Position numbers and translations under genes: made by a program. From Symbiodinium microadriaticum (taxonomy: Eukaryota > Sar > Dinophyceae > Suessiales > Symbiodiniaceae), in the NCBI GenBank assembly GCA_001939145.1, contig LSRX01001558.1:43355-107354 (forward strand): a DNA stretch of 64,000 nucleotides, read 5' to 3'. The notes below the pieces were generated by a model. That model did no database searches. It was not told the origin of the DNA and saw nothing but the letters and a program-made list of their open reading frames with translations. This document shows positions 39,290 through 50,284 of this stretch, piece after piece (the stretch's first letter is position 1; every line of letters begins with the position of its first letter).

Positions 39290-39530
39290 CTTCCAGCAGC
39301 TCTTGCTCTCTGCAAGGCGGCGCTGGTAGTCCAGCACGTCCTCTTGACCGTGCTCAGAAAAGAGTTTGAGCGTCTCGTTGTTGAGTCTGAGGGTTTGGAG
39401 CTGCATTTGGGTGGTTCTCTAAATTAGGGTCCCGTTTTTCGGTCCCCAATATAGTACGGCACCCTTATAACGAGGACCCTATAAAAGAGAACTACGCAAT
39501 TTGTAATGCTAGGGGGGGCTTGAGAGTTCC
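39290..39530 (-). CDS. Two candidate exons around a family B introner
   Basis: Exon 39530-39496 (NSQAPPSITNC) ends TGC|GTAGTTCTC. Exon 39400-39290 follows AAATGCAG and gives exactly 37 codons (TLRLNNETLKLFSEHGQEDV, then LDYQRRLAESKSCWK) to a GC donor (AAG|GCGCGCC). Both junctions are phase 0. The charged helical style resembles genes D and F. Confidence 0.55.
39401..39495 (-). mobile_element. Family B element acting as intron (introner)
   Basis: 95 nt, GTAGTTCTC...GAGAACCACCC inverted ends with CCAATATAGTACGGCACCC core. Donor is the element's own first GT. Confidence 0.6.
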
Positions 39531-39664
39531 CTAGCCTCTAAACCCTAAAACCCCAAACCCTAAACCCCTAAAACCCTAAACCCCTAAACCCTAAACCCCT
39601 GAAGCCTAGACCCCTAAACTTCGTACTTCTTATCCTGTTACAACGAGGATCGAAGATATTGCAG

Positions 39665-39743
39665 TTTTTTTGCATCTCATGCTGTTGTTTCTGCTCTGGT
39701 TCTGTGCTTCCACAAGCCCTGAGAGTCCCCTCACAGAATCTAG
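39665..39743 (+). CDS. Candidate first exon with signal peptide
   Basis: Acceptor ATATTGCAG and ATG at 39679. MLLFLLWFCASTSPESPLTE is signal-peptide-like and runs to TCTAG|GTGGGTAG, where a family G element begins. The ORF after the element is lost in the gap. Confidence 0.4.
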
Positions 39744-39838
39744 GTGGGTAGTTACCGGTATAGGAGCCTTATACCGTATAGAAGCCTTATAGAAGCTCCA
39801 TATACCCTAAACTCCCCACCTGTAGTTTCCCTTAACAG
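39744..39838 (+). mobile_element. Family G element acting as intron
   Basis: Starts GTGGGTAGTTACCGG and ends CCCTTAACAG, the same borders as the minus-strand copy 18504-18351, without its extra TTTAGGG insert. Confidence 0.55.
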
Positions 39839-39851
39839 AAAGCCTTATAGA

Positions 39852-39912
39852 NNNNNNNNNNNNNNNNNNNNNNNNNNNNNNNNNNNNNNNNNNNNNNNNN
39901 NNNNNNNNNNNN
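39852..39912. other. Assembly gap
   Basis: 61 N bases. The sequence before the gap repeats AAAGCCTTATAGA from earlier in the element. Confidence 1.
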
Positions 39913-39956
39913 GGTGGGGGGGGGGAGGGGCTTGAAATAGTACTTTACAATACAAA

Positions 39957-40235
39957 ACTACGATTCAATGTACGATTCCAAAGTACGATTCCAAGTACGA
40001 TTCCAAGTACGATTCCGGAGCAAAGTACGATTACACGTACGAGGCCGGAGCACAGTACGATTCCAAAGTACGATTCCAAGTATGATTCCGGAACAACTTA
40101 TACATGAATCGTACATGACTTTTAGCTCGTACCTGAAACCGTACATGAATTGTACATGACTTTGTAGCTCGTACATGAAATCGTACATCGCAATCGTGCA
40201 TGAACTTGTACTTGTATTTCAGGATCGTATCTGGG
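39957..40235. repeat. GTACGATTCC tandem array merging into GTACATGA inverted units
   Basis: About nine GTACGATTCCAA-like units (39957-40090), then TCGTACATGACTTT...AGCTCGTAC units in the other sense, rich in the palindrome GTAC. Confidence 0.8.
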
Positions 40236-40428
40236 ATCGTAAAAATAATTCATTTGGGGGGATACAAGGGTTGCTTATATAATTTTCATAAGTTTTAGGG
40301 TGTAGCGGTTAGGGTTTAGGGTTTTGGGGTATACTCTCCTATAATTGCAACCAGTAACACCGAAATAGTACAGGTAATCATTAAGGCCCCTATATCTCAG
40401 TATCTCAGGCAGTCCTCGCTTAACCCAC

Positions 40429-41110
40429 CGATGATGCCATCCAGGCCAGCCACCAGGGAGGCCAAGGCCGCGTCTTTATCCTCATCTGTGGACCACAGCC
40501 CTTGCGAGGCATTTCGAAGGCCGTAGTAGAGAGCCTGCACCAGCGATGAACTCTAAACCCAGGATTCAGAGTCCATTTCTGTTTTCCTTACTGCTACTAC
40601 TGTTGTTCTTATTGGTGCTATGATTGTTCATATCACCGTTATCACAATTAGTATTGTTGTGTTCGTGACTAGTCTTACTATTATGATTGTTGTTATTTGT
40701 ACCATTGTTGTTGTTGTTGTCGTTGCTGTTGTGGTGGCCGTTGCTGTTGTTGTTATTGCTGTTGTTATCGTCTTTGTTGCTCTTGTTGCTGTTGCTGTTG
40801 CTGTTGCTGGTTGCTGTTGCTGTTGCTGTTGCTACTGTTGTTGTTGTTGTTGTTGTTGCTGTTCTTGTTAGTGTTGTTTTGTTGTCGTGATTCTTGATAT
40901 TGCTCTTGCTCTCGTTGCTGTTCTTGTGCGTGTCCTTGTTATTGTTATTGTTATTAGTCTGGTTCTTGTTCTTGTAATTGCTGGTGTTCTTGAGCTTGTG
41001 CTTGTTCTTGTTGTTTGTGGTTGTGATTAGGACTACTTCTACTACTCCTCCTCCTCCTCCTCCTCCTGCTGCTGCTTCTACTCCTCCTCCTCCTCCTCCT
41101 CCTCCTCCTC

Positions 41111-41156
<46 letters not shown>

Positions 41157-41167
41157 TGCTGCTACTC

Positions 41168-41232
<65 letters not shown>

Positions 41233-44200
41233 GTTGTTATTATTATTTGTAAGATTATTCTTATTATTATTATTGTTATTATTATTGTTCTCACTATTCT
41301 TATTATGACTGTTATTGTGAGTGTTGTTAGTATCGTTGTTATTGCTATTGTGTTGTTATAAGCTTCTTTACTATTATTATTACTATCACTATCACTATGC
41401 CAATGCTCCTACCAGCGGTAGTGTCAGTGCTAGTGCATCATTGTCAGAGTCACCATCATCTTCGTCACCATCCTCGTCGTCACCAGCATCCTGGTTGGGA
41501 TCATCGTGATCAACATTATCGCCTCATTATCCTTATCACCACCCTAAACCCTAAACCCTAAACCCCAAGAACCACTTGCACATCATGACTTGACATGCTG
41601 GCCTGGAGCCCTCCCAGAGTGTCGCCGTCCCGGAACTCTGCCAAGGCCTCACCCACGGCTGCGAAGGCCTCCACGGCAGACAGGTCGGGCTTAGGGTTTA
41701 GACTTTAGCGTTGAGGGTTTAGGGTTGACCCTTTTGCCCTGAATTCTCGACCGATAAGTGGACCCCTGAGAACTGCAACGATTGAACCCCAAGCCCTTCC
41801 GACGGTTTCGGGCTTAGGGCTTGGGGCTTGGGGTTCAGGGTTTAGGGCCTTAAGGCTTTAGGGCTTTAAGGTTAAGGTTTTAGGGATAAGGGTTTAGAGT
41901 TTAGGGTTTAGGGTTTAGGGTTAAGGGTTTAGGGCTTTCGGGTTTAGGGTTAAGGGTTTAGGGCTTTAGGGTTTAGGGTTTAGGGTTTAGGATTTAGGGT
42001 TTAGCGGCAGTGGTCATAGGGTCCTGGGGTACATTATACTATACTTAATGCGCTCCGCGACCTTGTTCACGGCGTCCAGAGCTCGAGAGATTGTGCTGGC
42101 GAGGGGCCCTGGCACCTGACTTTTGTGTTGAGGGTTTTAGGGTTCAGGGTCTAGGGTTCAGGGTTTAGGGTTCTAGGCTTTAGGGTTTAGGGTTTAGGGT
42201 TTTAGGTTCTAGGGTTGAGGGCTTTAGGGTTTGGGGTTTCGGATAGTAGGGGTTTTGGGCCTTAGGGTTCAGGGCTTCCGAAAGGTTTCCCATAGTGGGG
42301 TCTAAGGCTGTAGGGTTGAGGTGTTCCGACAAGCAGGGTGCAAGGGCTGAGGGTTTTGGGGGTCTTTGCTTAGGATTGTAGGGTTTCAGGCGTGAGGGTT
42401 TTGGGTTTTGGGGGCGTCGGGGTTGGAGATTGCTTTTGTGCTCAAACGACTCAAAATACTGGGCTTTTGTTAAGGGATTTAATTTAAGTTACCATAATAG
42501 GGATCTATAGTAAATAAAATGGTTTCCGTATTGTGGTAACTTAAACTAAATCCTTTAGCAAACGACTGCGACTGCTGCTAGAGAAACGACGACTGCAAGG
42601 TTACCCAATGTAAAGTTTAGGGTTTAGGGTTTAGGGTTTAGGGTTTAGGATGGTTTGTTAGGTTTTGGGCCTCGACACCTCCTCACTACACATGGTTTAG
42701 GGTTTAGGGTTTAGGGGTTTATTGCATCAACTCCAAACCAGGTCTCTTAATATCAACGCTTCACGGAGACGGAATGTGACATGTCAGGACTCTCATTGCC
42801 CAAGCGTTGCAGCTGCATTTAGGATGGGGTGAGATGAGATGGTGTATGTGTCGGGGGGGTTGCAATAATTACAACTGCACCACAAAAAACTCCAAACCCT
42901 GTTCTCAAAGTTAAGGCCCCTGTAGTAAACCCCAACACCTCAATTAAACCCTAAACCCTATACCCTAAACCCTAAACCTAAGCTTTTTGCTGAGAAGCCC
43001 TTGGGAGCAACCCGATTGCAACCTTCCAGCTTGCAACCACCAACCCCTTTAGGGCTTCTAGGGGAATTAGGATTAGGGGGACCCTTGGGGATACAGACCC
43101 TCTCAATAAGGCCCCTTTTAAGAGAGCCGAAGTAGGGTTCAGAAGGGTCCCCTTTAAGGGGTCTCCCTAATACTACCTAGGAGTTTGGGGGTATCTTACA
43201 GTTTAATTACAAGAGGAACCCTTAAGGAGTAGGATTATATGAAGGCTTCTATAGCGGGTTTAGGGTTTAGGTGTTTAGGGGTTTAGGGATTTAGGGGTTT
43301 AGGGGTTTAGGGGTTTAGGGTCTAGGGTTTAGGGGTTTAGGGGTTTAGGGGTTTAGGGTTTAGGTAAATGCGGACCCACTGCACCATGTCCACCACCATG
43401 TCGGAAGCTTGCACCAACACCTGCGTCGAGGTCTCCAGGGCTTCAAGAGAAATGGGGTTTAGGGCTTAGGATTTAGGGTTTAGAGTTTAAGGTTTGGGGG
43501 TTTGGGGTTTAGAGTTTAGGGTTCAGGGTTCAGGGTTAAGGGTTTAGGGTAGTAGGGTTTAGGATTTCGGGTTTAGAGTAGTGGGGTTTAGGGTTTAGGG
43601 TAGTAGGGTTTAGGGTCTAGGGGTTTAGGGCTCGGGCTTTAAGGGTTTCTAGCCAAAGAGCTGTGGTGGCTTTTGGGTTTAAGGTTTCGGGTCTAGAGCT
43701 TTGGGTTTAGGGGTTGGAAGGCCGAATTTTCCCTTAAACCCTAAACCCTAAACCCTAAATTTTAAAGACCTAAACTCGAAAGATCCTAAACCCCAAGACC
43801 CTAGACCGTAATGTGAGGACGACGAGTTCGACCATGTACTCTCCCACGTCAACGGCGCCATGACGATTGGAGGACCCCGTGGTTTAGGGTTTAGGGCTTC
43901 GGGTTCCGGAGAGCTTGTGATTTTGGCATTTTGGAGGTTGGACATGCTCTGTGTCGGCTTCTGGATATTAGAGTGTCCCTTGTATGGGCTGGTCTCATCT
44001 TGGGGATCTTAGTCGGTTGGGTTTCTGCTCGCGCTTCTCCGAGCTCGCGTGTGACTCTTGGGGCGACGAGTTTGGGCGATTTGGAGGATGAGGATGCCTT
44101 GTTTGGTGTTCGAAACACTGGTAATCCTTCGCTTATCAAGTAGAGCTACACCCACCTTACTTGGTGTTCTGCAGAATCATAGTCAGAGTTGCTTCACTTA

Positions 44201-47200
44201 GAACCCTACTTACTGCTGTCGTTAGGTCACCCTAACCCGAGCCTCTGGATGCCAGGTTTCTTTGACCTGAATGGTACAGCAGAGTACCACATCAGGAAGC
44301 TTTACGACCACGTGGCTCAGCTGGGTGGGGCTCTGGATTCAAAGCGTTCAGTTTCAGGGCTTGTGGGTTTAGGGCCGTAAAACCTAAACCCTAAACCTAA
44401 AGTTTAAACTGTATAATCCCTACAGCCTACAGCCGCATGCCCGACGCCCGAAGAAGCCCTAAACCCCGAACCCCTCGTCTTTTCCTCTTCCCCAACCCTC
44501 AACCCTAAACCCTAAACCCTAAACTTTGAACCCTAAACCCTCAACCCTAAACCCTAAACCCTAAACTTTGAACCCTAAACCCTNTTTAGGGGCTTAGGGG
44601 TTTAGGGTGCAGAGTTTGAGGTTTAGGGTTTTGAGTTTAGGGGTTTAGGGGTTTAGGGGTTTAGGGTTTAGGGTTTAGGGTTTAGGGTTAAGTCCCCCTA
44701 CTTGGAGGTTCATGGGTAGTCATAAATGGAGTTACAAGTCCCCCAATATAGGTTATAACTACAGCTACCCTTGGTATAACCCTACTTATAACTACCCATG
44801 AACCTCCAAGTAAGGGATGCAATTTAAGTTACCATAATAAGGAAACCTTACTATTCCACTATAGATCCCTAGCATGGTAACTTCGCTTAGATCCCGTAAC
44901 AAGAACCCAGTAGACTTCGGGTTGAGGGTTGTGCGTAATGGGACGGGGGGCTCATATGAACTTCAGCCTTTCGGAGTGCACGCCTTCGTTGAGCCGGTCT
45001 GATGCGAGCACTCTTGCGAAACGATGCATCAATGCTAGGGTTTAGGGTTTAGGGCTGCTCAACTCTAAAACCTGACTTGCAAAGCCGGATCTGAACCCCA
45101 ACACCTGAATCCCGCGAGCCTCCTAAACAATCTGAAACCGAAACCCCCCGAAGCCTTAGGTTTTAGGGTTGAGGGGTTTAGGGGTTTAGGGGTTTAGGGG
45201 TTTAGGGTTCAGGGGTTTAGGGGTTTAGGGTTCAGGCTTTCATCCCTAGATACCGATAACACCGACAAGCCCTAAACTCCAAACATCCTGAATGCAAAAG
45301 CCCAAAACCTGCACCCCTGGACCCTCATCTCCAAATCCGCACCTCAACCCCCCCTAAGCCTAAAGCCCCTATGGAGATATTGAAACTTTTCAAGGCGCTT
45401 TTAAAGCCGGAACAAAACCCTGAACACTGAATGCACAACACGTGAGCATGGCCTGGAACCCACGCCGCTACATGTCGGAACGGAGCACCATTGAAAGACG
45501 GTAGGATTCTCTGCGCTGATGCCGCGACAGACAGGCTCACTCCGCAGCATCACCATCGCGAACTTGGATGTCGCGTACAGTCAAACCAACAGCCCGGTCC
45601 ATGACGCGGAGTGCCCGAGCTCCATCTTGTCTCTTTGACTTGGCAGAGCCACCAGCACCACGCAGCTGCATGGCTAGCAGTGCTGCTGCACTGGCCGCAG
45701 GGACGTCGACCACGGCAGTTGCTGCCTGTGCTTCCCTGGCACGTTTCAGAGAAACATCTGCCGCTGAACGACGATTACATTCCACTTCGTCCACGACGCA
45801 GGCCGTGCCGATGTCGCGCACACTCGCAGCGACGCGTTCAGCAGCGTCAGGCCCATCAACCCAGCCCAAACCCAGAGATATTGAAAAACCCTTCAAGCCC
45901 TAAACCCTAAACCCCTAAACCCTAAATCCTAAACCGTTTCCGGACAGTTTAGGGTTTAGGCCGTAGGGTTTTGGGTAAAAAAACACCGAATCTCCTCTGC
46001 GAAGCTCGCGAGGTCGGCGCGGATTCCTCGGAAGTTACTCTCGAAGTCCTGAAACGCCTGGCTGCGAATCAAAGCAAAGGTTACTGGGTTTAGGGCTTGG
46101 GGATTTAGGGGTTTAGGGTTTAGGGTTTAGGGGTTTAGGGTTTAGGGGTTTAGGGATTTAGGGGTTTAGGGATTTAGGGAAGTTTAGGGGTTTAGGGTTT
46201 AGGGGTTTGGGGGTTTAGGGATTAGGGTTTAGGATTTAGGGTTTAGAGTTTAAGGTTTGGGGGTTTGGGGTTTAGAGTTTAGGGTTCAGGGTTCAGGGTT
46301 TTTTTTGGGGTTTAGGGTTTAAGGTTTAAGGCTTTCTCTACATACTACCGGGGTCTTCATGGTTAGAATGGAGTTTTGGAGTGCATACATTATGCTATAA
46401 CTCTATAACTATCATTAAGGAGCTGCGAAACAGCGCTGGTAATTGGTTAGGCCCCTATATCAGTTACCGTGAGCCTGCCGTGGCAGCATATAGTTGAAAG
46501 AAACACACATGATGAGCGCGGTAGATCTGACCTGGTGCTGCACAATCATGTCTGCTTCTTGACTAGGTGAGATAAAGAAACGCACTGATCCTGCTGATGC
46601 AGAACATTGTGTTGATGCCATGTTGTTCTCAGGTGCTCTGATATATCATGGTCAATGAGTCTGTAAACTACTGCGTGAAAAAACAACAATCATCCGCTCT
46701 GTCGGCGATGGTCGCAGACTTTTATTGAAGCCATTGTTCGAGCCCATCTATTCATAGGAATAACAACGATAGTCGCAATAACAGAAAGGAACTGGATGGT
46801 CATGGAATAGTGACCTAAGTCATGGAACAATCTGTCAAGGAAGAGCCAGCACAGTGATCCTCAGTTTCGTGCGGAAACAAATCCGAGCTGCAGGAGGGAC
46901 TGCGACTGGTAACACCAATGCAGCAATGTTCAAGAGCCGTGACAAAATCACATGTTTGCCTGCTTCTCCTTTGACTACTGTCACAACTTGTCCGGCGGCA
47001 GCGATGACGACGATGACGACGACTGGGACTACTACTACTACTACCACCACCACCACCACCACGACTACTACTACTACTACCACCACCACCGCTGCCACCG
47101 CTACCACCGCTACCACCGCTACCACTACCTAAACCCTAAACCCTAATAACACGACCACGAAAGCAACGTTGCTCTCCACATGTCGGCCCCAGCCGACCTG

Positions 47201-47443
47201 GGAGACGGCGGAGCTCAGGGACGTGACGTTGCCTTCCTCCGGCACGTCTTAGGGCTCAGCATTTCGAGGCTAGACTGGGTTTAGGGGTTGTGGGTTTAGG
47301 GGTTTAGGGGTTTAGGGGTTTAGGGGTTTAGGGGTTTAGGGGCTTAGGGGTTTAGGGTGCAGAGTTAAGGCTTNTCTCCACAGTGTCCTCTGTGAGGATC
47401 AAATTCAGAGCTTGAAGAAGGGTGGACCCAAGCACGGTAATGC
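40429..47443 (-). CDS. Candidate large multi-exon gene F, helical protein
   Basis: Nine minus-strand islands: 47443-47375, 47247-47156, 46061-45987, about 45889-45541, about 45034-44965, 43440-43376, 42115-42045, 41689-41564, 40534-40429. Strong cases: 46061 (acceptor CTTTGATTCGCAG, donor ATTCG|GTGTTT, FQDFESNFRGIRADLASFAE); 43440 to 42115 in phase 0 (VLVQASDMVVDMVQW, then VPGPLASTISRALDAVNKVA); 41689 to 40534 in phase 0 (LSAVEAFAAVGEALAEFRDG, then ALYYGLRNASQG). Some other junctions do not match in phase, so exons are missing or misplaced, or more than one gene is present. The style is long amphipathic helices. No family recognised. Confidence 0.5.
40640..41345. repeat. 700-bp compound trinucleotide microsatellite
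   Basis: GTT/GCT, CTC, CTG, then (CTA)n, then ATT blocks on the plus strand. It lies in the inferred intron of gene F between 41564 and 40534. The 242- and 127-codon open frames are artefacts. Confidence 0.95.
42452..42558. mobile_element. Family D inverted-repeat element with 9-bp direct repeats
   Basis: TTGTTAAGGGATTTAATTTA ... TTAAACTAAATCC with flanking CAAACGACT at 42443-42451 and 42559-42567. Other copies: 44813-44908 and 60220-60328. Confidence 0.65.
43081..43190. mobile_element. Family E short repeat element
   Basis: ACCCTTGGGGATACAGACCC...AAGAGAGCC...AAGGGGTCTCCC. Related copies at 48687-48772 and, shorter, at 8587-8650. Confidence 0.6.
43931..44143 (+). CDS. Candidate coding segment with one membrane helix
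   Basis: Open frame to a TAG at 44141. VSLVWAGLILGILVGWVSA could span a membrane, then an acidic tail (LGDLEDEDALFGV). Antisense to gene F introns. Confidence 0.4.
   Translation: MEVGHALCRLLDIRVSLVWAGLILGILVGWVSARASPSSRVTLGATSLGDLEDEDALFGVRNTGNPSLIK
44226..44360 (+). CDS. Candidate exon, product unknown
   Basis: Acceptor TGCTGTCGTTAG, frame PSLWMPGFFDLNGTAEYHIR then LYDHVAQLGGALDSKR, fading into repeat. Confidence 0.45.
44584..44584. other. Single N after a 42-bp tandem duplication
   Basis: CAACCCTAAACCC...TTTGAACCCTAAACCCT occurs twice immediately before the N. Confidence 0.9.
44699..44908. mobile_element. Family A and family D elements back to back
   Basis: 44699-44812 is a complete family A copy. 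44813-44908 is a family D copy (AATTTAAGTTACCATAATAA...AGCATGGTAAC). Confidence 0.75.
46090..46330. repeat. TTTAGGG/TTTAGGGG tract
   Basis: 46230-46300 repeats the irregular motif string found at 43460-43530 (TTTAGAGTTTAAGGTTTGGG), so degenerate tracts are copied as blocks. Confidence 0.8.
46340..46850. other. Unique AT-richer stretch, no gene seen
   Basis: No convincing open frame or splice pair on either strand. Confidence 0.4.
47025..47130. repeat. TAC/CAC trinucleotide microsatellite
   Basis: Follows GATGACGAC repeats; next to exon 47156-47247 of gene F. Confidence 0.95.
47276..47360. repeat. Pure TTTAGGGG octamer array
   Basis: About nine nearly perfect TTTAGGGG units, an 8-bp variant of the 7-bp repeat; similar arrays at 45170-45225 and 56041-56110. 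Confidence 0.9.
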
Positions 47444-48542
47444 CTGGGCTTAGGGCTTAGGGTTTAGGGTTTTAGGGTTTAGAGTTTAGGGTTTCGGGTT
47501 TAGGGCTTCAACCCTAAAGCCCTAAACCCCTGAACCCTGAACCCTAAACCCTAAACCCTGAACCCTTCAAGAGGCCATGACCACCTTACAACCCTAAACC
47601 CTAAGCCTGAACGCGAAAGGCGTGCAGTCGGCTTGGATTCCCGTCCAATCAGAATCAGGCGGCTGACTAAGTAGGGTTGTAAGTAAGACGACACCACCCT
47701 AGCTGAACTCTACCCCCTAAACCCTAAACCCTAAACCCTAAATCCTAAACCCTGAAACCCTGAAACCCTGAAACCCTAAACCCTAAACCCTAAACCCTAA
47801 ACCCTAAAACCCTAAACCCTCGCCATGGAAGAAACGCCCCAACACAAAGGCCCGAGCAGAGAAGAGCCCTATGAATCCTGGGGGCCGCAAGCATGATACA
47901 ACAGGGTACGGGGGTTTTCGGGTTTAGGAATTAGGGTTGAGGGTTTAGGGTTTAGGGATTTCGGGTTTAGGGTTTTCGGGTTTAGGAATTAGGGTTGGGG
48001 GTTTAGGGTTTAGGGATTTAAGGTTTAGGGTTTCGGGTTTAGGAATTAGGGTTGGGGGTTTAGGGTTGGGGTACAATATAATATACTACAGCCATGTACA
48101 GTATAGACCTCATAAGGAGCCCCGGGGAAAAGAGTGATCATAATTCCGAACGCCAAGAAAAAGGCCTTCAAGGAACCCCGGAAGGGTGCTTCCTCAGGCT
48201 CCTATATTAAACACTGGCCAAGAAGACCTTAAACCCTAAACCCTAAACCCTAAAACCAGACCCTAGACCCTAGACCCTAGACCCAACACGAACCCAAAGA
48301 CGTCAAACCACTTCGTCACACATGTGAGGGTTGGCTTTTAGGGCTTAGGGCTTTAGGGCTTAGGGTTCAGGGAAGTTAGGGGTTTTTTGGGGGGTTTAGG
48401 GTGGTAGAGTTCAGGGTTTCGTCACAGAATTTCCCTGAAACTTCTACACGGCATGCGGGACTTTTCTGAAAGTCCATGGGGGTTCCACGATAAGGACGAC
48501 CCTGAGGGGCACCCGAAGGCCTTGAAACCGCCTGACAGTTCA

Positions 48543-49167
48543 TATGGGTAGGTCTCTAAGTTAGGGTCCCCCAACTAGGTCCCCAAGATAGTACGGCACC
48601 CTTAGCTAAAGGACCAAAAGCGACCCTACTTTAGAGAACTACCCATTTAGTGGGAGTTAGGATTCGAGGGTTTAGGGATTAGGGGGACTCTTGGGGATAT
48701 AGACCCTCTCAACAAGGTCCCTTCTAAGAGAGCCATAGGTAGGGTTAAGAAGGGTCCCCTTAAAGACGACCTAGGAACATAGGAGCCTTAATTCTGAGAA
48801 GAGCCTTCCTTTCAGGGGATCTTTGAGGGTTTAGGGGGTTTAGGGTTTTAGGTTTAGGGTTAAGGGTTTAAGGTTTAGGGTTAAGGGTTTAGGGCTTATT
48901 CTGTGACACAGGCGCCTTCAACAAAAGTTGAGAATCGAGTTCCTTTCCAGGGTTCCTGTAACGGTACTATCAGGGATTGAAGGGTTTAGCGTTCGATAAC
49001 GGCGCCATACTTGGAGGCTCAGGGTAACTGTAGTCATAACCCATATTAGGGGACTTACAACCCCACTTATAACTACCCATGACTCCAAGTAGCTTAACCC
49101 TAAACCCTAAACCCCTAAACCCCTAAACCCAAAACCCCTAAACCCTAAACCCATGAACCTCCAAGTA
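48543..49167. mobile_element. Cluster of short elements (B, E, A and half A)
   Basis: Family B 48543-48647, family E 48687-48772, a shortened family A 49008-49092 and a half family A end 49151-49167, the last two separated by CCCTAAA units. Confidence 0.65.
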
Positions 49168-49700
49168 AGGTTTAGGGTTTAGGGCTTACTCCTTTCAGGG
49201 CTCCTTTTGAGGGCTCCTTTTGAGGGCTCCTTGAAGGGCTGCTGTAAGGGTTCCTTGAAGGGGTCTGAGCAAAGAGGTTATACGTAGGCCAACCCCGAAT
49301 AAGGCACACATAGCTCTGCGTACAACCTACTTACTACGTAGATTGAGCCTCTTACTAGGGTCCATAAGACTTTGAAAAGGACTGTTGTACTGTAAGTACA
49401 TCGGGACTAGAGGGTTATACTGTGTTCCTTGCCTGGCTATTACCTCCACTATATCCCTTCGGCCCCTTTTACTATCCCTCAAACACTGAACCCTTCAAGA
49501 TACGTCCAAAACCGAGTTCATCAATCTTACACTACGCAGGGAAAGCATTACCGCTTTTGGAAGCCTACTCTTTAGAAGGTGAACACTACTCGGACTTCTG
49601 TGGTGCTTGGTGACCTCCCGTCACGTTGGGTGGCGAAGCTTTGAAATGATCCACCGCAGACCAGATGCCTGCGGTGTTATGTTGAAGTTCAAGCGTTTAA

Positions 49701-49815
49701 TACTTGGAGGTTCCTGGGTAGTTCTAAGTAGCTAGCGTGAGAAGGGTAACTGTAGTTACAACCCATATTAAGGGACTTATAACCCCACTTATAACCAACC
49801 GTGAACCTCCAAGTA
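49701..49815. mobile_element. Family A element
   Basis: TACTTGGAGGTTCCTGGGTA to GAACCTCCAAGTA. The 63-codon plus-strand frame at 49422-49613 just left of it is a weak coding candidate. Confidence 0.75.
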
Positions 49816-50174
49816 GCGTCTCACAGGAGTCATGCGTTGTCTTGTTTCGAGCTTGGTTCCTACAGGGTTTAACCTAAACCCTAATTCCTAAACCCTAAAG
49901 GTTTAAGGGGCTTTTCGGCCGGTGGGACGAGTGCAGGAGTTGGGGTTCCAGGAGTTGAGGGGGTTAGGACCTCATCTGCGCGGCTTAGACCTTCGGGGGG
50001 TTCGAACTCGACTCCTGGGTTCCGAGGCCTCCATGAAGCCGATTTAGGGTTGCCTTAACGGTTTAGGGTTTAGGGTTGAGGGTTTAAGGGTTGAGGGCTT
50101 TAGGGCATTTTAGGGTTTAGGTTTGAGGGTTTGAGGGTTTTGGGTTTACAGAAATTGTTAAGGGTTTGGGTGCC

Positions 50175-50272
50175 AATAAGTTTTGACCGAAACGTCTTGA
50201 CCGAAACGTTTTGACCGAAAGTTTTGACCGAAAAGTTTTGACCGAAACGTTTTGACCGAAACGTTTTGATAA
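50175..50272. repeat. GTTTTGACCGAAAC tandem array
   Basis: Seven to eight 14-15-bp units of GTTTTGACCGAAAC. Spacing varies by one base, so the minus-strand frame reads FRSK/FGQN-type repeats. Confidence 0.9.
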
Positions 50273-50284
50273 AGTTTTCCTTTT

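Noticed and set aside
40566-41361. Open frames of 242 and 127 codons
   Set aside because: They translate a compound trinucleotide microsatellite; composition is poly-Val/Ala/Gly/Asn on one strand and poly-Pro/Thr on the other.
50175-50272. CRISPR-like array
   Set aside because: Units of 14-15 bp are directly adjacent with no spacers; a plain tandem repeat.
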